Position numbers and translations under genes: made by a program | From: Gloeotrichia echinulata CP02 | GTDB taxonomy: Bacteria; Cyanobacteriota; Cyanobacteriia; Cyanobacteriales; Nostocaceae | Length of the DNA stretch: 64,000 nt | Assembly (NCBI GenBank): GCA_038087035.1 | Contig: CP051187.1 | Span: forward strand, 4,159,001-4,223,000 | Direction of reading: 5' to 3' | Notes under the pieces: generated by a model | Told to the model about the DNA's origin: nothing | The model's database searches: none | What the model saw: the letters and a program-made list of their open reading frames with translations, nothing else | Shown here: positions 8,464 through 18,080 of the stretch, one piece after another | Numbering within the stretch: position 1 is the first letter of the stretch | Layout of the letters: every line of letters begins with the position of its first letter

Positions 8464-8498
8464 TACATCGAAAAAGCTCAAGCAACCTTGCCTGAGCC
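8464..8498 (-). terminator. Rho-independent terminator after rbp
   Basis: Minus strand: GCTCAGGCAA - GG - TTGCTTGAGC then TTTTTC. It lies about 120 bases downstream of the RRM gene stop, between two convergent genes. Confidence 0.75.
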
Positions 8499-8614
8499 TC
8501 TACCAAATTAAATTAAGTCACTAAGACTGAATATAAAAAAGCATAAACTGTTTTTAGTCGCGCTTTGCAGCTAAAGCGGTACTATGAACTAAATCAAGAA
8601 ATTTTAAGTCTTGT

Positions 8615-8956
8615 TTAGTAGCGGTTACCACGGCCACCGCCACCACCACCACCACCATAGCCACCACGGCCACCGCCACCACCACCAAAGGAGCCGCCTC
8701 TATCGCCTCTGTCTTCTTTGGGCTTGGCTTTGTTCACTTTCAAGTCACGGCCTAACCATTCAGCACCATCAAGGGCTTGAATAGCAGCTTGTTCTTCAGC
8801 ATCGGTACCCATTTCCACGAAAGCAAAGCCGCGCACGCGACCTGTTTCACGGTCTGTAGGTATTTGAACACGTTTCACTTCGCCATACTCTTTAAACACT
8901 TCTGTCAAAGCGTCTTGTGTAACTTGGTAGGAAAGGTTGCCTACATATATAGACAT
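8615..8956 (-). CDS. rbp: Glycine-rich RNA-binding protein, one RRM domain
   Basis: 113 aa. RNP2 is IYVGNL (3-8) and RNP1 is RGFAFVEM (~42-49), the two RNA-contact motifs of one RRM domain (1-80). The tail is RGDRGGSFGGGGGGRGGYGG-type Gly/Arg-rich, as in cyanobacterial RbpA proteins, which are often cold-induced and bind RNA. The leader of about 40 bases before the ATG and the longer upstream gap (8957-9132) could carry regulation, but no operator was recognised. Downstream terminator at 8464-8498. Confidence 0.93.
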   Translation of the reverse strand: MSIYVGNLSYQVTQDALTEVFKEYGEVKRVQIPTDRETGRVRGFAFVEMGTDAEEQAAIQALDGAEWLGRDLKVNKAKPKEDRGDRGGSFGGGGGGRGGYGGGGGGGGRGNRY

Positions 8957-9132
8957 AGAATATCTCCAAAATCAACAGTAGTGTGTAGAGATTGAGATTT
9001 CGGAGAGAAGTCTGTAAATACCACAAGGAAAAAGCCTGTCAATACTAACAAAAAAAACCACCGCCGAATCAATTCTCACTTTCTATGTTAACATATGCGC
9101 TGACTATTTAGGCAAGGAGTGGGAAAAAAAAT

Positions 9133-9699
9133 TTATAAGAAATTATGTTTAATTGCTTCCCCATCCATACGTTTTTCTAAATACTGACCAATCATCAACT
9201 GCTGACCAGCGCGGGAGATGATTGTCTGTCTGGTGCGGTATTGACTGCCGATCAGCTTTAACTCTTCTTCAAACACAGAACCATTATACTCACTTCGTAA
9301 ACACAGTGTTTGGGCTTTGGGAAAATAATATTCGGCGGTGACTGGCCTTGGTGTGGCAAAACCGCGATCGCGATACAAAATGTTTCCCAGAACACCAAAT
9401 AGCGTTGAACCTTTGGACTCGTGCCTTTGGGTGAGTGAATTCGTGCTTTCCCAGATGACTTCTGCACCACAGATTAAGCTAACTGAATCTGGCAAATCGT
9501 GCATCAAAGCCAGTTTCTGCAATTCCTCAGCGCCCTGTCCTAAAAAGCGGATGGTGATGATACTGACTATTTCTTTGGTGTCTCCCTCAAGGAGGGTGTA
9601 ATAACGCCGTTGCGATCGCCATTGACCCACTGATGAAAGGAAAAATTCTGTTATCTGGGCTTCGTCGGTGGTTAGTGCAACATGTTGCGGTGATATCAC
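9133..9699 (-). CDS. Phycobiliprotein lyase, CpcS/CpeS family
   Basis: 188 aa. The N-terminal FFLSSVGQWRSQRRYYTL matches the family signature FxxSxGxWxSxR, and the C-terminal half has YFPKAQTLCLRSEYNGSVFEEE and QYRTRQTIISRAGQQLMIGQYLEKR, typical of CpeS/CpcS-like lipocalin-fold lyases that attach bilins to Cys of phycobiliproteins. Which member (CpcS, CpcU, CpcV or CpeS) cannot be set from the sequence. Monocistronic in appearance; no phycobiliprotein genes are nearby. Confidence 0.82.
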   Translation of the reverse strand: MISPQHVALTTDEAQITEFFLSSVGQWRSQRRYYTLLEGDTKEIVSIITIRFLGQGAEELQKLALMHDLPDSVSLICGAEVIWESTNSLTQRHESKGSTLFGVLGNILYRDRGFATPRPVTAEYYFPKAQTLCLRSEYNGSVFEEELKLIGSQYRTRQTIISRAGQQLMIGQYLEKRMDGEAIKHNFL

Positions 9700-10282
9700 T
9701 TGTAATTTCCCTCACCTAACGTGAATCAAAATTCGGCTTAATATCTTATCTAGGTAAAAAGCACAATATTAGTTTAACATTCTTAATTTAGTGAAAAAGC
9801 CGCATAATTTCTAGTCGTTTTGCTACAGTTAGCCATTTAGCCAAAAATCAACATAGTCGCTCAAGGTAGAAGCCAGGATAGAAAAACCCCATCGCTTCCA
9901 TAGATACAAGTGTGATTGGGGTTAAATTCAAGGTAACGAAAAAATATTTATACTAAATTTATAATTTCATTAGGTGCGCTGAAATTATTTGCCTGTGATG
10001 ATTTTGTTTTCCAAGGAAAGTATTATTTCAGACGAAAAGTGGTTCTAGGCGCAAGGGCTTGCGCCCCGGAAGATCATTCAAAGACGCCAAAAACCCTGAT
10101 TTTTGCGTACTGTGACGGTTCAGAAATACCATTTGCGACTCAGTGTCCTTGTAGGGAAGGAGCGTTGATTTTTCCAGATAGCGTGAAAACTCAGCGCCTG
10201 TTCACCTGATTAGAATCTATCGGCATTACTTGGTAATACACGGCTGTTTGAGACCAAAAACTCCCCTATAAAAGGAAAATAA
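9700..10282. other. Non-coding spacer with a diverged palindromic repeat copy
   Basis: No ORF with support. About 10045-10150 is a diverged copy of the 113-bp repeat of 5843-6243 (GCGCAAGGGCTTGCGCCCC, then agacgccaaaaaccctgattttt). An imperfect AACCCCATC...GATTGGGGTT hairpin lies at about 9887-9927. AAAGGA at about 10271 serves the RND adaptor gene. Confidence 0.7.
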
Positions 10283-11722
10283 ATGATTTCGGACGTAAAA
10301 ATGCTGCAAAAACAGGTAAAATTGCCAGATGCCACAGTCCCAAGCCAGGTAATTAACATCCAGTTACAGCAAAAAGACTTAGGCGATGGGCGTAAAGCTT
10401 CAACCCTATCTATATTGTTAGTTGCGTCTTGGCTAGGGTTAGGACTACTGACAGCCAGTTGTGGATCACTACCGAAGGAATCAGCTGACGCGCAATCCCA
10501 ACGGCGTGGTAGTGGGGGCGGTGGTGATCGTGCAACACCTGTAGATGTAGCGATCGCCCGTAGTGAGTTACTGCGCCAACAACCAGATTATATAGGTACG
10601 ACCACAGCATTTCGCACCGTGTCACTGCGATCGCAAGCTGAAGGGCGACTATTGAGCTTGAATCTAGATGTGGGAGATACCGTTACACAAGGGCAAAACG
10701 TCGGACAGTTAGATGATGCCCTGTTATTAACCGCATTAAAGCAAGCAGAAGCCGAACTAGCAGCCCGCAAATCTGAAGTAGCAAAGGCGACAAATCAAGT
10801 TAGTAATGCCCGCGCTGAGGTAGAACAAAGACGGCTAGAAGTTGTCCAAGCCCAAGCAGACTCACAACGCCAGCAGAAACTACTCAAAGAGGGAGCGATC
10901 GCCGCACAAGCCGCCGAACAAGCACAGACTAAAGTCCAAACATCAATCCAAGTGCTGCGAGCGGCTACAGAGCAAGTGCGTACAGAACAGCAAGCTGTCG
11001 CCGCCGCCCAAGGAAGAGTATTAGTCCAACAAGCAGCGGTAGCCCAAGCTAAAGAACGCCGTTCTTACACTCGGCTAACATCGCCGATTACAGGCGTGAT
11101 TACAGAAAAGGTAACAGAACCGGGCAATCTTTTGCAAGCAGGTAATGAAGTCTTAAAAATTGCCGACTTCAGCCGTGTCAAAGTTGTCGTCCAAGTTTCC
11201 GAATTAGAACTAGCAAACATTCAAGTGGGACAGTCTGTACAAGTACGCTTAGATGCCTTCCCCCAACAAACATTAATTGGGAGAGTGACGCGCATTTCCC
11301 CAGTAGCTGATGCAACCGCCCGTCTAGTGCCGATAGAGGTAGTAATTCCCAACATTCAAGCCAAAATTGGCAGCGGACTGCTAGGGCGTGTCAATTTTCA
11401 AACCCAGTCACGACCACAAGTCATCATACCGCAAACAGCTATTCAGCAAACACAAGGGGCTAGAGGCGAGAAGCAATCCCAGACAGAAAAAGAAAATCAG
11501 AATGGCAAAGTATTTGTAGTCACAGAAGCAGCAGGTAAAACCAAAGTGATAGCCCGTGCTGTTGTCCTAGGCAAAAGAGCCGATAGCCGAGTAGAAATTA
11601 TCACCGGCTTGGAACCAGGAGAGCGCTATGTAGTCCGCAGCGGTAAGCCGTTAAAAGATGGAGACGCCGTGCGCCTGTCGATTCTTTCCGAGAAACCACA
11701 GTCGAAAGGCAATAACAAATGA
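10283..11722 (+). CDS. RND efflux periplasmic adaptor (membrane fusion lipoprotein)
   Basis: 479 aa. Membrane fusion proteins link an RND pump to the outer-membrane channel. Residues ~45-60 form a hydrophobic segment ending LLTASCG, a lipobox with Cys at about 60, after an unusually long N-terminal 40 residues; a later start is possible but ATG 10283 has AAAGGA upstream. Then a first lipoyl half (SLRSQAEGRLLSLNLDVGD), a long Ala/Gln/Glu coiled-coil hairpin (~165-270), the second lipoyl half (RLTSPITGVITEKVTEPGN), and beta-barrel/MP domains (VVVQVSELELANIQVGQSVQ). Overlaps the pump gene by 4 bp (ATGA), so it is translationally coupled. Confidence 0.9.
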   Translation: MISDVKMLQKQVKLPDATVPSQVINIQLQQKDLGDGRKASTLSILLVASWLGLGLLTASCGSLPKESADAQSQRRGSGGGGDRATPVDVAIARSELLRQQPDYIGTTTAFRTVSLRSQAEGRLLSLNLDVGDTVTQGQNVGQLDDALLLTALKQAEAELAARKSEVAKATNQVSNARAEVEQRRLEVVQAQADSQRQQKLLKEGAIAAQAAEQAQTKVQTSIQVLRAATEQVRTEQQAVAAAQGRVLVQQAAVAQAKERRSYTRLTSPITGVITEKVTEPGNLLQAGNEVLKIADFSRVKVVVQVSELELANIQVGQSVQVRLDAFPQQTLIGRVTRISPVADATARLVPIEVVIPNIQAKIGSGLLGRVNFQTQSRPQVIIPQTAIQQTQGARGEKQSQTEKENQNGKVFVVTEAAGKTKVIARAVVLGKRADSRVEIITGLEPGERYVVRSGKPLKDGDAVRLSILSEKPQSKGNNK

Positions 11723-14700
11723 CAAACAGCTTTAGTCTCAGTGCGATCTCAATTCGCCAACACATCGGCACACTCATGCTCACTCTAGCCGTGTTGGTCT
11801 TGGGTATATTCTTTATCATAAGACTGCCAGTAGATTTACTCCCTTCAATTACCTATCCCAGAATTGGCGTGCGGATACAAGCGCCCGGAGTCTCGCCAGA
11901 AGTAGCAGTAGATGAAGTCACCAAGCCATTAGAAGAAGCCTTTGCTGCCACCGAAGGGGTACTACAGGTTTTTTCGCAAACCCGTGAAGGACAGGTAAGT
12001 TTGGATTTATACTTCCAACCTGGAGGCAATATTGACCAAGCCCTTAACGATGCTACAGCTGCCTTTAACAGAGCCAGAGGTAATTTACCAGACACCATTG
12101 AAACACCGCGCCTATTCAAAGTCGATCCTTCCCAGTTACCTGTTTACGAATTAGCATTAACTTCGCCCTCATTAACAGGCGTTGATTTGCGGGTTTTTGC
12201 TGAAGAAGAACTAGCCCGCGAACTAGGTGTAGTCCCCGGAGTCGCAGGGGTAGCGGTATCGGGAGGAGTGAAAGAAGAAGTCAGGGTGAATATTGATTTG
12301 GATCGCTTACAAGCTTTGGGTGTGGGTTTGACCGATGTTCTCGATGACCTGAGAGACCGCAACCAAGATATTTCGGGTGGTCGGATTTTGGGGCAGAATT
12401 CTGAGCCTTTAACCCGTACTGTGGGACGATTCCAAAATGCTGATGAAATCAGCAACCTGTCTTTTACGGTTCCCCGTCCCCAGTCCCTTGTCCCCAGTCC
12501 CCGTGTCTACTTGCGGGATTTTGCCCAAGTCATTGATGGTGCAGAAAAACAACGGGTGTATGTCTTGCTCAATGGGCAAGAAGCAGTTAAAGTCAGCATC
12601 CAAAAGCAGCCAGATGCGAATACAGTGACTGTAGTGGATGGTGTAAAAAAGCGTATACAAGAACTGAAAAAATCTGGTGTATTTCCTGATGGGACAGTTC
12701 TCACACCTACCTTGGATGAGTCGCGGTTTATTCGCAATTCCTTAGCTGATTTGACCAATGCTGCTATTTCAGGAGCATTATTAGCAGCAGCAGCAGTATT
12801 GTTGTTTCTCGGTTCGCTGCGACAAGCATTTATTATTTCTTTGGCCATTCCCTTATGTACCCTAGCGGCAATAATTTTGATGAAGCAGTTTAACTTGTCC
12901 TTAAATATTTTTAGTTTAGGCGGGTTAGCGCTGGGAATTGGACAAGCAATTGATACTTCAGTCGTGATTTTAGAGAACATGGCTGTGAGGGCGGGGATGA
13001 ATTTTGGTAAAGATGCCCAAACTCAGTTAACACCAGAAAGGATGATAGCCACAGCGATTTCATCTTCCCAAGAGGTAGAATCGTCGCTAATTGCTTCCAC
13101 TGCTGCCAATTTAATCTCTGTGTTGCCATTTTTGCTCATCGGTGGCTTTATTTCGCTGCTATTTAATGAGCTAATTTTGACCATTAGTTTTGCCGTTGCA
13201 GCTTCCTTATTGGTAGCACTTACCATCGTACCAATGCTAGCTTCCCGGCTATTTGCTATTAAATGGTCAAGTCGGATTAATCGGTTTTGGCTATTGCGCC
13301 AGTTTAATTCCAGTTTTGCGGCAGCGACACAGGGCTATGCTCGCAATTTAAGTTGGGTAGTAAGCCACAGGCTCATCGTCATTGCGATCGCCATTATCCT
13401 ACTCGGCGGCGCAAGTTGGTGGATGGCACCCCAAATACCCCAAGAAATTTTGCCCCGAATTAACACCGGACAAGCTAACTTAATTGCCCAGTTTCCTCCC
13501 GGTACACCCCTAGAAACTAACCAAAAAGTTATGAAGGCGGTGGATGACATTCTCCGCAAGCAACCAGACACAGAATATATTTTTTCTACCGTTGGTGGTT
13601 CCTTATTTGGAACGAATACCAATGCAAATCCCCTCAGAAGTTCTAGCACCATTACCCTGAAACCGGGAACAGATGTGGAAGCTTATATTGAACGAGTCAC
13701 GCCAAAATTTAACCGGCTCAATTTAGCAGGAATTCGGCTAAGGCTTGCTCCTGGTCAAGTGCGGGGTTTAATTCTCAATAATTCCCCTGTACGCAATGCT
13801 GATGTTGACATTATCCTGCAGGGAAATGAAGATTATACCTTAGAACAAGCAGGTCGTCAAGTATTAGCAGCCTTAGAAGAGCAAGCTACCCTAGTCAGAT
13901 TCCGTCCCGATGCAGATGCTCGTCAACCGGAAATTCAGATTCGTCCAGACTGGGAGCGGGTTGCAGCTTTAGGGTTGAATACTAAAGATATTGGCGAAAC
14001 CATTCAAACAGCGATCGCAGGTAGTATCCCAACCCAGCTACAACGTGATAACCGTTTGGTGGATGTCCGGGTAAAATTGAACGAAACATCAGTCCAAGCC
14101 CCATCCCAATTGCAAAGATTACCATTGTTTGTAGACAACAATCGCCAAGTCCGCTTAAGCGATGTCGCCACAATCGTCGAAGCCCAAGCACCGGGAGAAG
14201 TTCAGCGAATTAATCAGCGTCAGGTTTTTTTAATTGCTGGTAACTTAAGTGAGGGAGCCAGTCTCAGTGATGCCCTAGCACAAGTCAATAGCGTGCTAAA
14301 TAGTCTAGAGCTACCCGCAGGTGTCACGATTCTCCCCAGTTCAGCACTGGAATCTAATCAACAATTGCAAAATTCACTGCAGCTTTTAGGAGGATTAGCT
14401 ACCTTTTTAGTTTTTGTGGTCATGGCAGTACAATATAACTCCCTCATTGACCCATTGGTAATTATGTTGACAATTCCCTTAGCATTAGCTGGGGGTATTT
14501 TCGGTCTTTACATCACCAAAAGTGCCATTGGGGCAACAGTAATCGTTGGTGCTGTTTTATTAGTAGGTATTGTAGTTAACAATGCCATCATCATGATAGA
14601 ACTGGCAAATCAAATTCGCGAAGGGGACAAAGTTGACCGCAAAACAGCGATTTTGCAAGCAGCACCACAACGCCTACGTCCAGTGTTAATGACTACAATT

Positions 14701-14922
14701 ACCACAGTTTTAGGGATGTTTCCCCTAGCCTTGGGCATTGGCGAAGGCGCAGAATTTCTCCAACCATTGGGTATAGTAGTATTTTCAGGTTTGTCCTTAG
14801 CAACATTGCTGACACTATTTATCATCCCCTGTTTTTATACACTACTGCACGATTTTCTGGCTTGGGGTTGGGTGAAACCAGTGTTAAGCCGACTGGGTGT
14901 ATGGCACAAAAGGTTTAGCTAA
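11719..14922 (+). CDS. RND efflux transporter, AcrB/HAE1-like permease
   Basis: 1067 aa, inner-membrane proton-driven exporter. N-terminal helix (TLMLTLAVLVLGIFFIIRLP) followed by YPRIGVRIQAPGVSPEVAVD, the periplasmic porter domain, a block of helices with IGQAIDTSVVILEN (helix 4 region with Asp), a second periplasmic loop and a second block ending VGIVVNNAIIMIELANQIRE. Length is normal for the family. Bases 12471-12503 encode RPQSLVPSPR between SFTVP and VYLRDF; the DNA is the GTCCCCAGTCCC repeat found in spacers, so this looks like an in-frame repeat insertion. Substrate unknown (drug or metal class not resolved). Confidence 0.92.
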   Translation: MTNSFSLSAISIRQHIGTLMLTLAVLVLGIFFIIRLPVDLLPSITYPRIGVRIQAPGVSPEVAVDEVTKPLEEAFAATEGVLQVFSQTREGQVSLDLYFQPGGNIDQALNDATAAFNRARGNLPDTIETPRLFKVDPSQLPVYELALTSPSLTGVDLRVFAEEELARELGVVPGVAGVAVSGGVKEEVRVNIDLDRLQALGVGLTDVLDDLRDRNQDISGGRILGQNSEPLTRTVGRFQNADEISNLSFTVPRPQSLVPSPRVYLRDFAQVIDGAEKQRVYVLLNGQEAVKVSIQKQPDANTVTVVDGVKKRIQELKKSGVFPDGTVLTPTLDESRFIRNSLADLTNAAISGALLAAAAVLLFLGSLRQAFIISLAIPLCTLAAIILMKQFNLSLNIFSLGGLALGIGQAIDTSVVILENMAVRAGMNFGKDAQTQLTPERMIATAISSSQEVESSLIASTAANLISVLPFLLIGGFISLLFNELILTISFAVAASLLVALTIVPMLASRLFAIKWSSRINRFWLLRQFNSSFAAATQGYARNLSWVVSHRLIVIAIAIILLGGASWWMAPQIPQEILPRINTGQANLIAQFPPGTPLETNQKVMKAVDDILRKQPDTEYIFSTVGGSLFGTNTNANPLRSSSTITLKPGTDVEAYIERVTPKFNRLNLAGIRLRLAPGQVRGLILNNSPVRNADVDIILQGNEDYTLEQAGRQVLAALEEQATLVRFRPDADARQPEIQIRPDWERVAALGLNTKDIGETIQTAIAGSIPTQLQRDNRLVDVRVKLNETSVQAPSQLQRLPLFVDNNRQVRLSDVATIVEAQAPGEVQRINQRQVFLIAGNLSEGASLSDALAQVNSVLNSLELPAGVTILPSSALESNQQLQNSLQLLGGLATFLVFVVMAVQYNSLIDPLVIMLTIPLALAGGIFGLYITKSAIGATVIVGAVLLVGIVVNNAIIMIELANQIREGDKVDRKTAILQAAPQRLRPVLMTTITTVLGMFPLALGIGEGAEFLQPLGIVVFSGLSLATLLTLFIIPCFYTLLHDFLAWGWVKPVLSRLGVWHKRFS
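12471..12503. repeat. GTCCCCAGTCCC-type repeat inside the RND pump gene
   Basis: The stretch consists of CCCCGTCCCCAGTCCC and TTGTCCCCAGTCCCCGT, complementary to the GGGGACTGGGG units at about 3945-4005. It is in frame and stop-free. Confidence 0.75.
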
Positions 14923-15393
14923 GGGTGCTAAGACCGAAAGAAAATATTCACAAAAACATCACGGGTCGTGTGGAAGCCACTTGGCAATAGATGCGTGGAG
15001 GAAACACGCCACGGTTGGTTTTAACAAGCGTGGAAAATGATATAATCAAATTGTGAGTAGGAATAACCATCTACGTGTTGAAGTGTTTTGTAAGGAGTAA
15101 CCCCTAATTTACCTCGCAAGAGCACAAGTTGCGACTCTGGGTAAACAAGTAATGGGAAAACATGGAGCGTACCTAACTGGCGTTGTGATGGACTCGGAAA
15201 ACAAAAAAAAGAAAATTTTGCGCAATTGCAATACCTGTGTTATTGGTAATTGTTTTGAGCGTCTAGGGGGATATTTGACTATCCCTTTTAAGCAAGTCTT
15301 AAAGAATCTGCGTGTCTTCTCACTCGGGGAGACGCCAAGGGCGAGCAGACCGCAGAGTGTCAAAAAGCCGGAGTTTTTGGGAATTTTCAGTCC
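14923..15393. other. Spacer without a supportable gene
   Basis: Open frames of about 80 codons exist on both strands, but have no family resemblance, no ribosome site and low-complexity ends. No tRNA-like or strong terminator structure was recognised. Confidence 0.6.
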
Positions 15394-16380
15394 CTAACCG
15401 CCTATTTCTTCCGCAATCCCCAATTCCCAATCCCCAATCCCTTTGATCAACACAAATTTTTGAATACCAGCATGGCGACGGTTGATGCGGCGAGACAAAA
15501 TAGCACTCAGCAGTATCCACCAAGCCACCACAGAAAACATAGCTGGATATACCATAGCCGAAAAATTCTTTAGCCTACCTTGCTTCAGTGCCACTATAGA
15601 CCAGTGTAATTTTACGTAAAGTCTGATATTTTCTAAGCTAGGCATGTGAGAGCGGTGCTTTTGATTCACCAAGGCGTAAATCTTCTCCTTCATCAAAATA
15701 TTCATATTGAGCCGCCGAGTCGGGGAAAACTTATAATTATAAGCACCAGCCCAAATTGTGCGGTAGGCAAGACATTGATTGAGAAAAATAGCATCACCAA
15801 ATTGAGCAATCCGAATCCAAGAGTCAATATCATCACAATTAGCATCCAGTTGGGAATCCCAACCACCAGTTTCCAAGAAAGTCTTACGGCTACAAGCTAC
15901 TTGAGCAGGAGTACCAAAGGGTACAAGCTCTAAGAGCATACCGTAGTGAATATCTGCCTGTGGAATATAAAAGGCTAACCCAGGGCCAAATTGCGGGGTA
16001 CGGCTGATTTCGACTTCATGACTATCCACCTGCGCCGCAACACAAGAGCAAATAACAGCGTTAGAATGAAGTGCGATCGCCCTGGCCATTTCTTCTAGAC
16101 AATTGGGTGCTAGGTAGTCGTCATCGTCCAAAAACTTAATCCAGTCGCCAGTAGCTGTTTCAACTCCAGCATTCACGGTAGCTGCATGACCTTTGTTAAC
16201 CTGATGACGATGGTAAACCACGGAGTTACCTAAACTTTTGACATAGGTTTCAGTTTCATCAGAGGAACAGTCATCAACCACCACGACCTCACACTTCATC
16301 GTCTGGTTGAGAACTGAGTCAATTGCTCGTCGCAGCAAGTCTAACCGATTATAGGTGCTAATAACGACACTAAACTTCAT
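15394..16380 (-). CDS. Family 2 glycosyltransferase
   Basis: 328 aa from the ATG at 16380 (MKFSVVISTYNRLDLL); the frame extends 21 codons upstream but those lack support. GT-A fold: VVISTYNR, EVVVVDDCSSDET (nucleotide binding), GDWIKFLDDDDYLAPN (DxD metal site), then WDSQLDANCDDIDSWIRIAQ, and a hydrophobic C-terminal helix (YPAMFSVVAWWILLSAIL). It likely transfers a sugar to a lipid or polysaccharide acceptor at the inner membrane. The last ~15 residues (GIGDWELGIAEEIGG) are coded by GGGATTGGGAATTGGG repeat DNA, so the natural C-terminus was probably replaced by a spacer repeat. Confidence 0.87.
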   Translation of the reverse strand: MKFSVVISTYNRLDLLRRAIDSVLNQTMKCEVVVVDDCSSDETETYVKSLGNSVVYHRHQVNKGHAATVNAGVETATGDWIKFLDDDDYLAPNCLEEMARAIALHSNAVICSCVAAQVDSHEVEISRTPQFGPGLAFYIPQADIHYGMLLELVPFGTPAQVACSRKTFLETGGWDSQLDANCDDIDSWIRIAQFGDAIFLNQCLAYRTIWAGAYNYKFSPTRRLNMNILMKEKIYALVNQKHRSHMPSLENIRLYVKLHWSIVALKQGRLKNFSAMVYPAMFSVVAWWILLSAILSRRINRRHAGIQKFVLIKGIGDWELGIAEEIGG

Positions 16381-16696
16381 AAATCTCAGACCGATATAAA
16401 TAAAATTTCTGCAAAAAACATCTTTATCTATCGATAAAATCAACTTATTAGCGCTTTTTGCCGTTCATAACTGCTGTGTAAGTAGGCATGAGCAAGCACA
16501 AAAAATGTTAATGATTACACCATTTATAACCTGGTTACGCCGCCGATGATGGGTTGGACTCGGCTAAGAGTCAACCGTCAACAATTAGGCATTTGTATGA
16601 TAGGTTACAGAAAAAACAACATTTTCAAATTACTAGACTACGAGACAGTGATAGATTTATGATTAATGATCGTGAGTTTTTTAAACCAGACAGGCT
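16381..16696. other. Divergent spacer, glycosyltransferase / rplS
   Basis: 316 bases between divergent genes. Should contain promoters for both; no confident -35/-10 pair, operator or RNA was recognised. Confidence 0.5.
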
Positions 16697-17059
16697 ATGA
16701 GCGCTCAAGAAATCATCCGCGCAATTGAGGCGGAACAGCTAAAGTCGAATCTGCCCGACATCTATGTGGGCGATACAGTCAAAGTCGGTGTCAAAATCAA
16801 AGAAGGCGATAAATACCGCGTACAACCATACGAAGGCGTAGTGATTGCTAAACGTAATGGCGGCATTAACGAAACAATTACAGTGCGGCGGGTATTTCAA
16901 GGCGTCGGCGTCGAACGGGTGTTTTTATTGCATTCACCCCGCATTGACAACATCAAAGTATTGCGTCGTGGTAAGGTACGGCGTGCTAAACTTTATTATC
17001 TCCGTCAGCGCGTTGGTAAAGCGACTCGGATCAAACAACGGTTTGACCGTCCTTTATAA
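16697..17059 (+). CDS. rplS: 50S ribosomal protein L19
   Basis: 120 aa. Motifs IRAIEAEQLKSNLPDIYVGD, VKVGVKIKEG, RVQPYEGVVIAK, RNGGINETITVRR, VERVFLLHSPRI and RRGKVRRAKLYYLR are those of bacterial L19, located at the 30S-50S interface. First gene of a conserved cyanobacterial block with tRNA-Trp, secE, nusG, rplK, rplA, rplJ and rplL. Start ATG 16697. Confidence 0.97.
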   Translation: MSAQEIIRAIEAEQLKSNLPDIYVGDTVKVGVKIKEGDKYRVQPYEGVVIAKRNGGINETITVRRVFQGVGVERVFLLHSPRIDNIKVLRRGKVRRAKLYYLRQRVGKATRIKQRFDRPL

Positions 17060-17207
17060 TTCGCTGATCTTTGTATGCAGCGAGAAAAATTAGAAAGCGG
17101 CATTTGCCGCTGACTTGTTTCCTGGAGAAAATTAAGCTAGAATAAAAACTGCAATTGCGTTAAACTAAAAAAAGTTCAGCGCAATCACTGAATCCAAGAC
17201 AGTTTGT

Positions 17208-17280
17208 GCGCTCTTAGTTCAGTTGGTAGAACGCAGGTCTCCAAAACCTGATGTCGGGGGTTCAAGTCCTCCAGGGCGCG
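17208..17280 (+). tRNA. trnW: tRNA-Trp (CCA anticodon)
   Basis: A 73-nt cloverleaf: acceptor GCGCTCT pairs with AGGGCGC (one G-U), D-arm TTAGTTCAGTTGGTAGAA, anticodon loop CTCCAAA with CCA, T-arm GGGGGTTCAAGTCCTCC, discriminator G. CCA tail is not encoded. Its place between rplS and secE is conserved in Nostocales. Confidence 0.97.
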
Positions 17281-17572
17281 CTCAAAAGCAAAAACAAAGC
17301 CCGAAACAAGAACACATCTGCTAACATAGCAGCTAGTGCTGATGATTTCGGGTATATTTGTTTGTCAGCTTTGATGCTCCCATGTACGTGGGATATGAGT
17401 TAACCGATTTTGGATTCACGATACCCGGATTTTAGATTGACACCACCCGCAAGGGGTTAGTAACTGTAACTTAATTTATGCTCACCTCTACTCATTGCTA
17501 CTCATTTTCGGGGGGAGATGCAATGAGTTGGTCAACAAGATACACTGATGCAATTAATTGAAAAGCTGGTAA
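17281..17572. other. Spacer after tRNA-Trp
   Basis: GCCCGAAA at about 17299 and TTTCGGGT at about 17345 can pair and are followed by a T-rich stretch, a possible terminator for rplS/tRNA-Trp. The rest (CTACTCATTGCTACTCATT and so on) appears to be the flank of the decayed insertion element that follows. Confidence 0.45.
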
Positions 17573-17752
17573 TATGGTTCAAAGCTTGTAGTGGTTGACC
17601 GATGGTTCCCATACAGCAAAACCTGCTCTCATTGTGGAACCAAAAAAGAAACACTCACCTTGAATGAGCGAGTGTTTGAATGCGGTAACTGCGGCTTGAT
17701 GATTGACCGAGATTTAAACGCAGCAATCAATTTGAGTCAAGCTGTCAGTTAG
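17573..17752 (+). pseudogene. tnpB: TnpB C-terminal fragment (IS200/IS605 or IS607 relic)
   Basis: The frame reads KLVVVDRWFPYSKTCSHCG, then a spacer with CGNCG, and DRDLNAAINLSQAVS before TAG. This is the TnpB zinc ribbon (two CxxC pairs) and the third RuvC Asp motif. Only about 59 codons remain; a stop at 17570 closes the frame upstream. The relic lies in the otherwise conserved tRNA-Trp to secE interval. Confidence 0.85.
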
Positions 17753-17970
17753 ACAGTTTTAGCCTGTGGACTGGTTAACGCCGACGTTGCCAGAATGTTC
17801 GCTCTTAGCGTTCCCGGAGGGTAGCGGGAAGTAAGCATCAAACTACATAACATGAGTAGATTTATCTATTTGTGAGTAGTTATGAATAGGTCTTATGTAA
17901 CGGGAACTAACCCCTAAATTGTGGATTGAATAAAGAAACTCTCACAATTGAAAATCCCTGGGCGGTGTAA

Positions 17971-18001
17971 AAATCTCAAATCTCAAATCTCAAATCTCAA
18001 A
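17971..18001. repeat. AAATCTC heptamer run
   Basis: About four copies of AAATCTC directly upstream of secE. Confidence 0.85.
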
Positions 18002-18080
18002 TTGGTACTCAAGCTGTAAACCTGGATAAAAATTAGCAGCATTTAGTTTAGCTGTAGAAAGAACAGGGGGATAAACGGCC

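Noticed and set aside
15109..15397. 80-84-codon frames on both strands
   Set aside because: Opposing frames of similar length with low-complexity content and no motifs.
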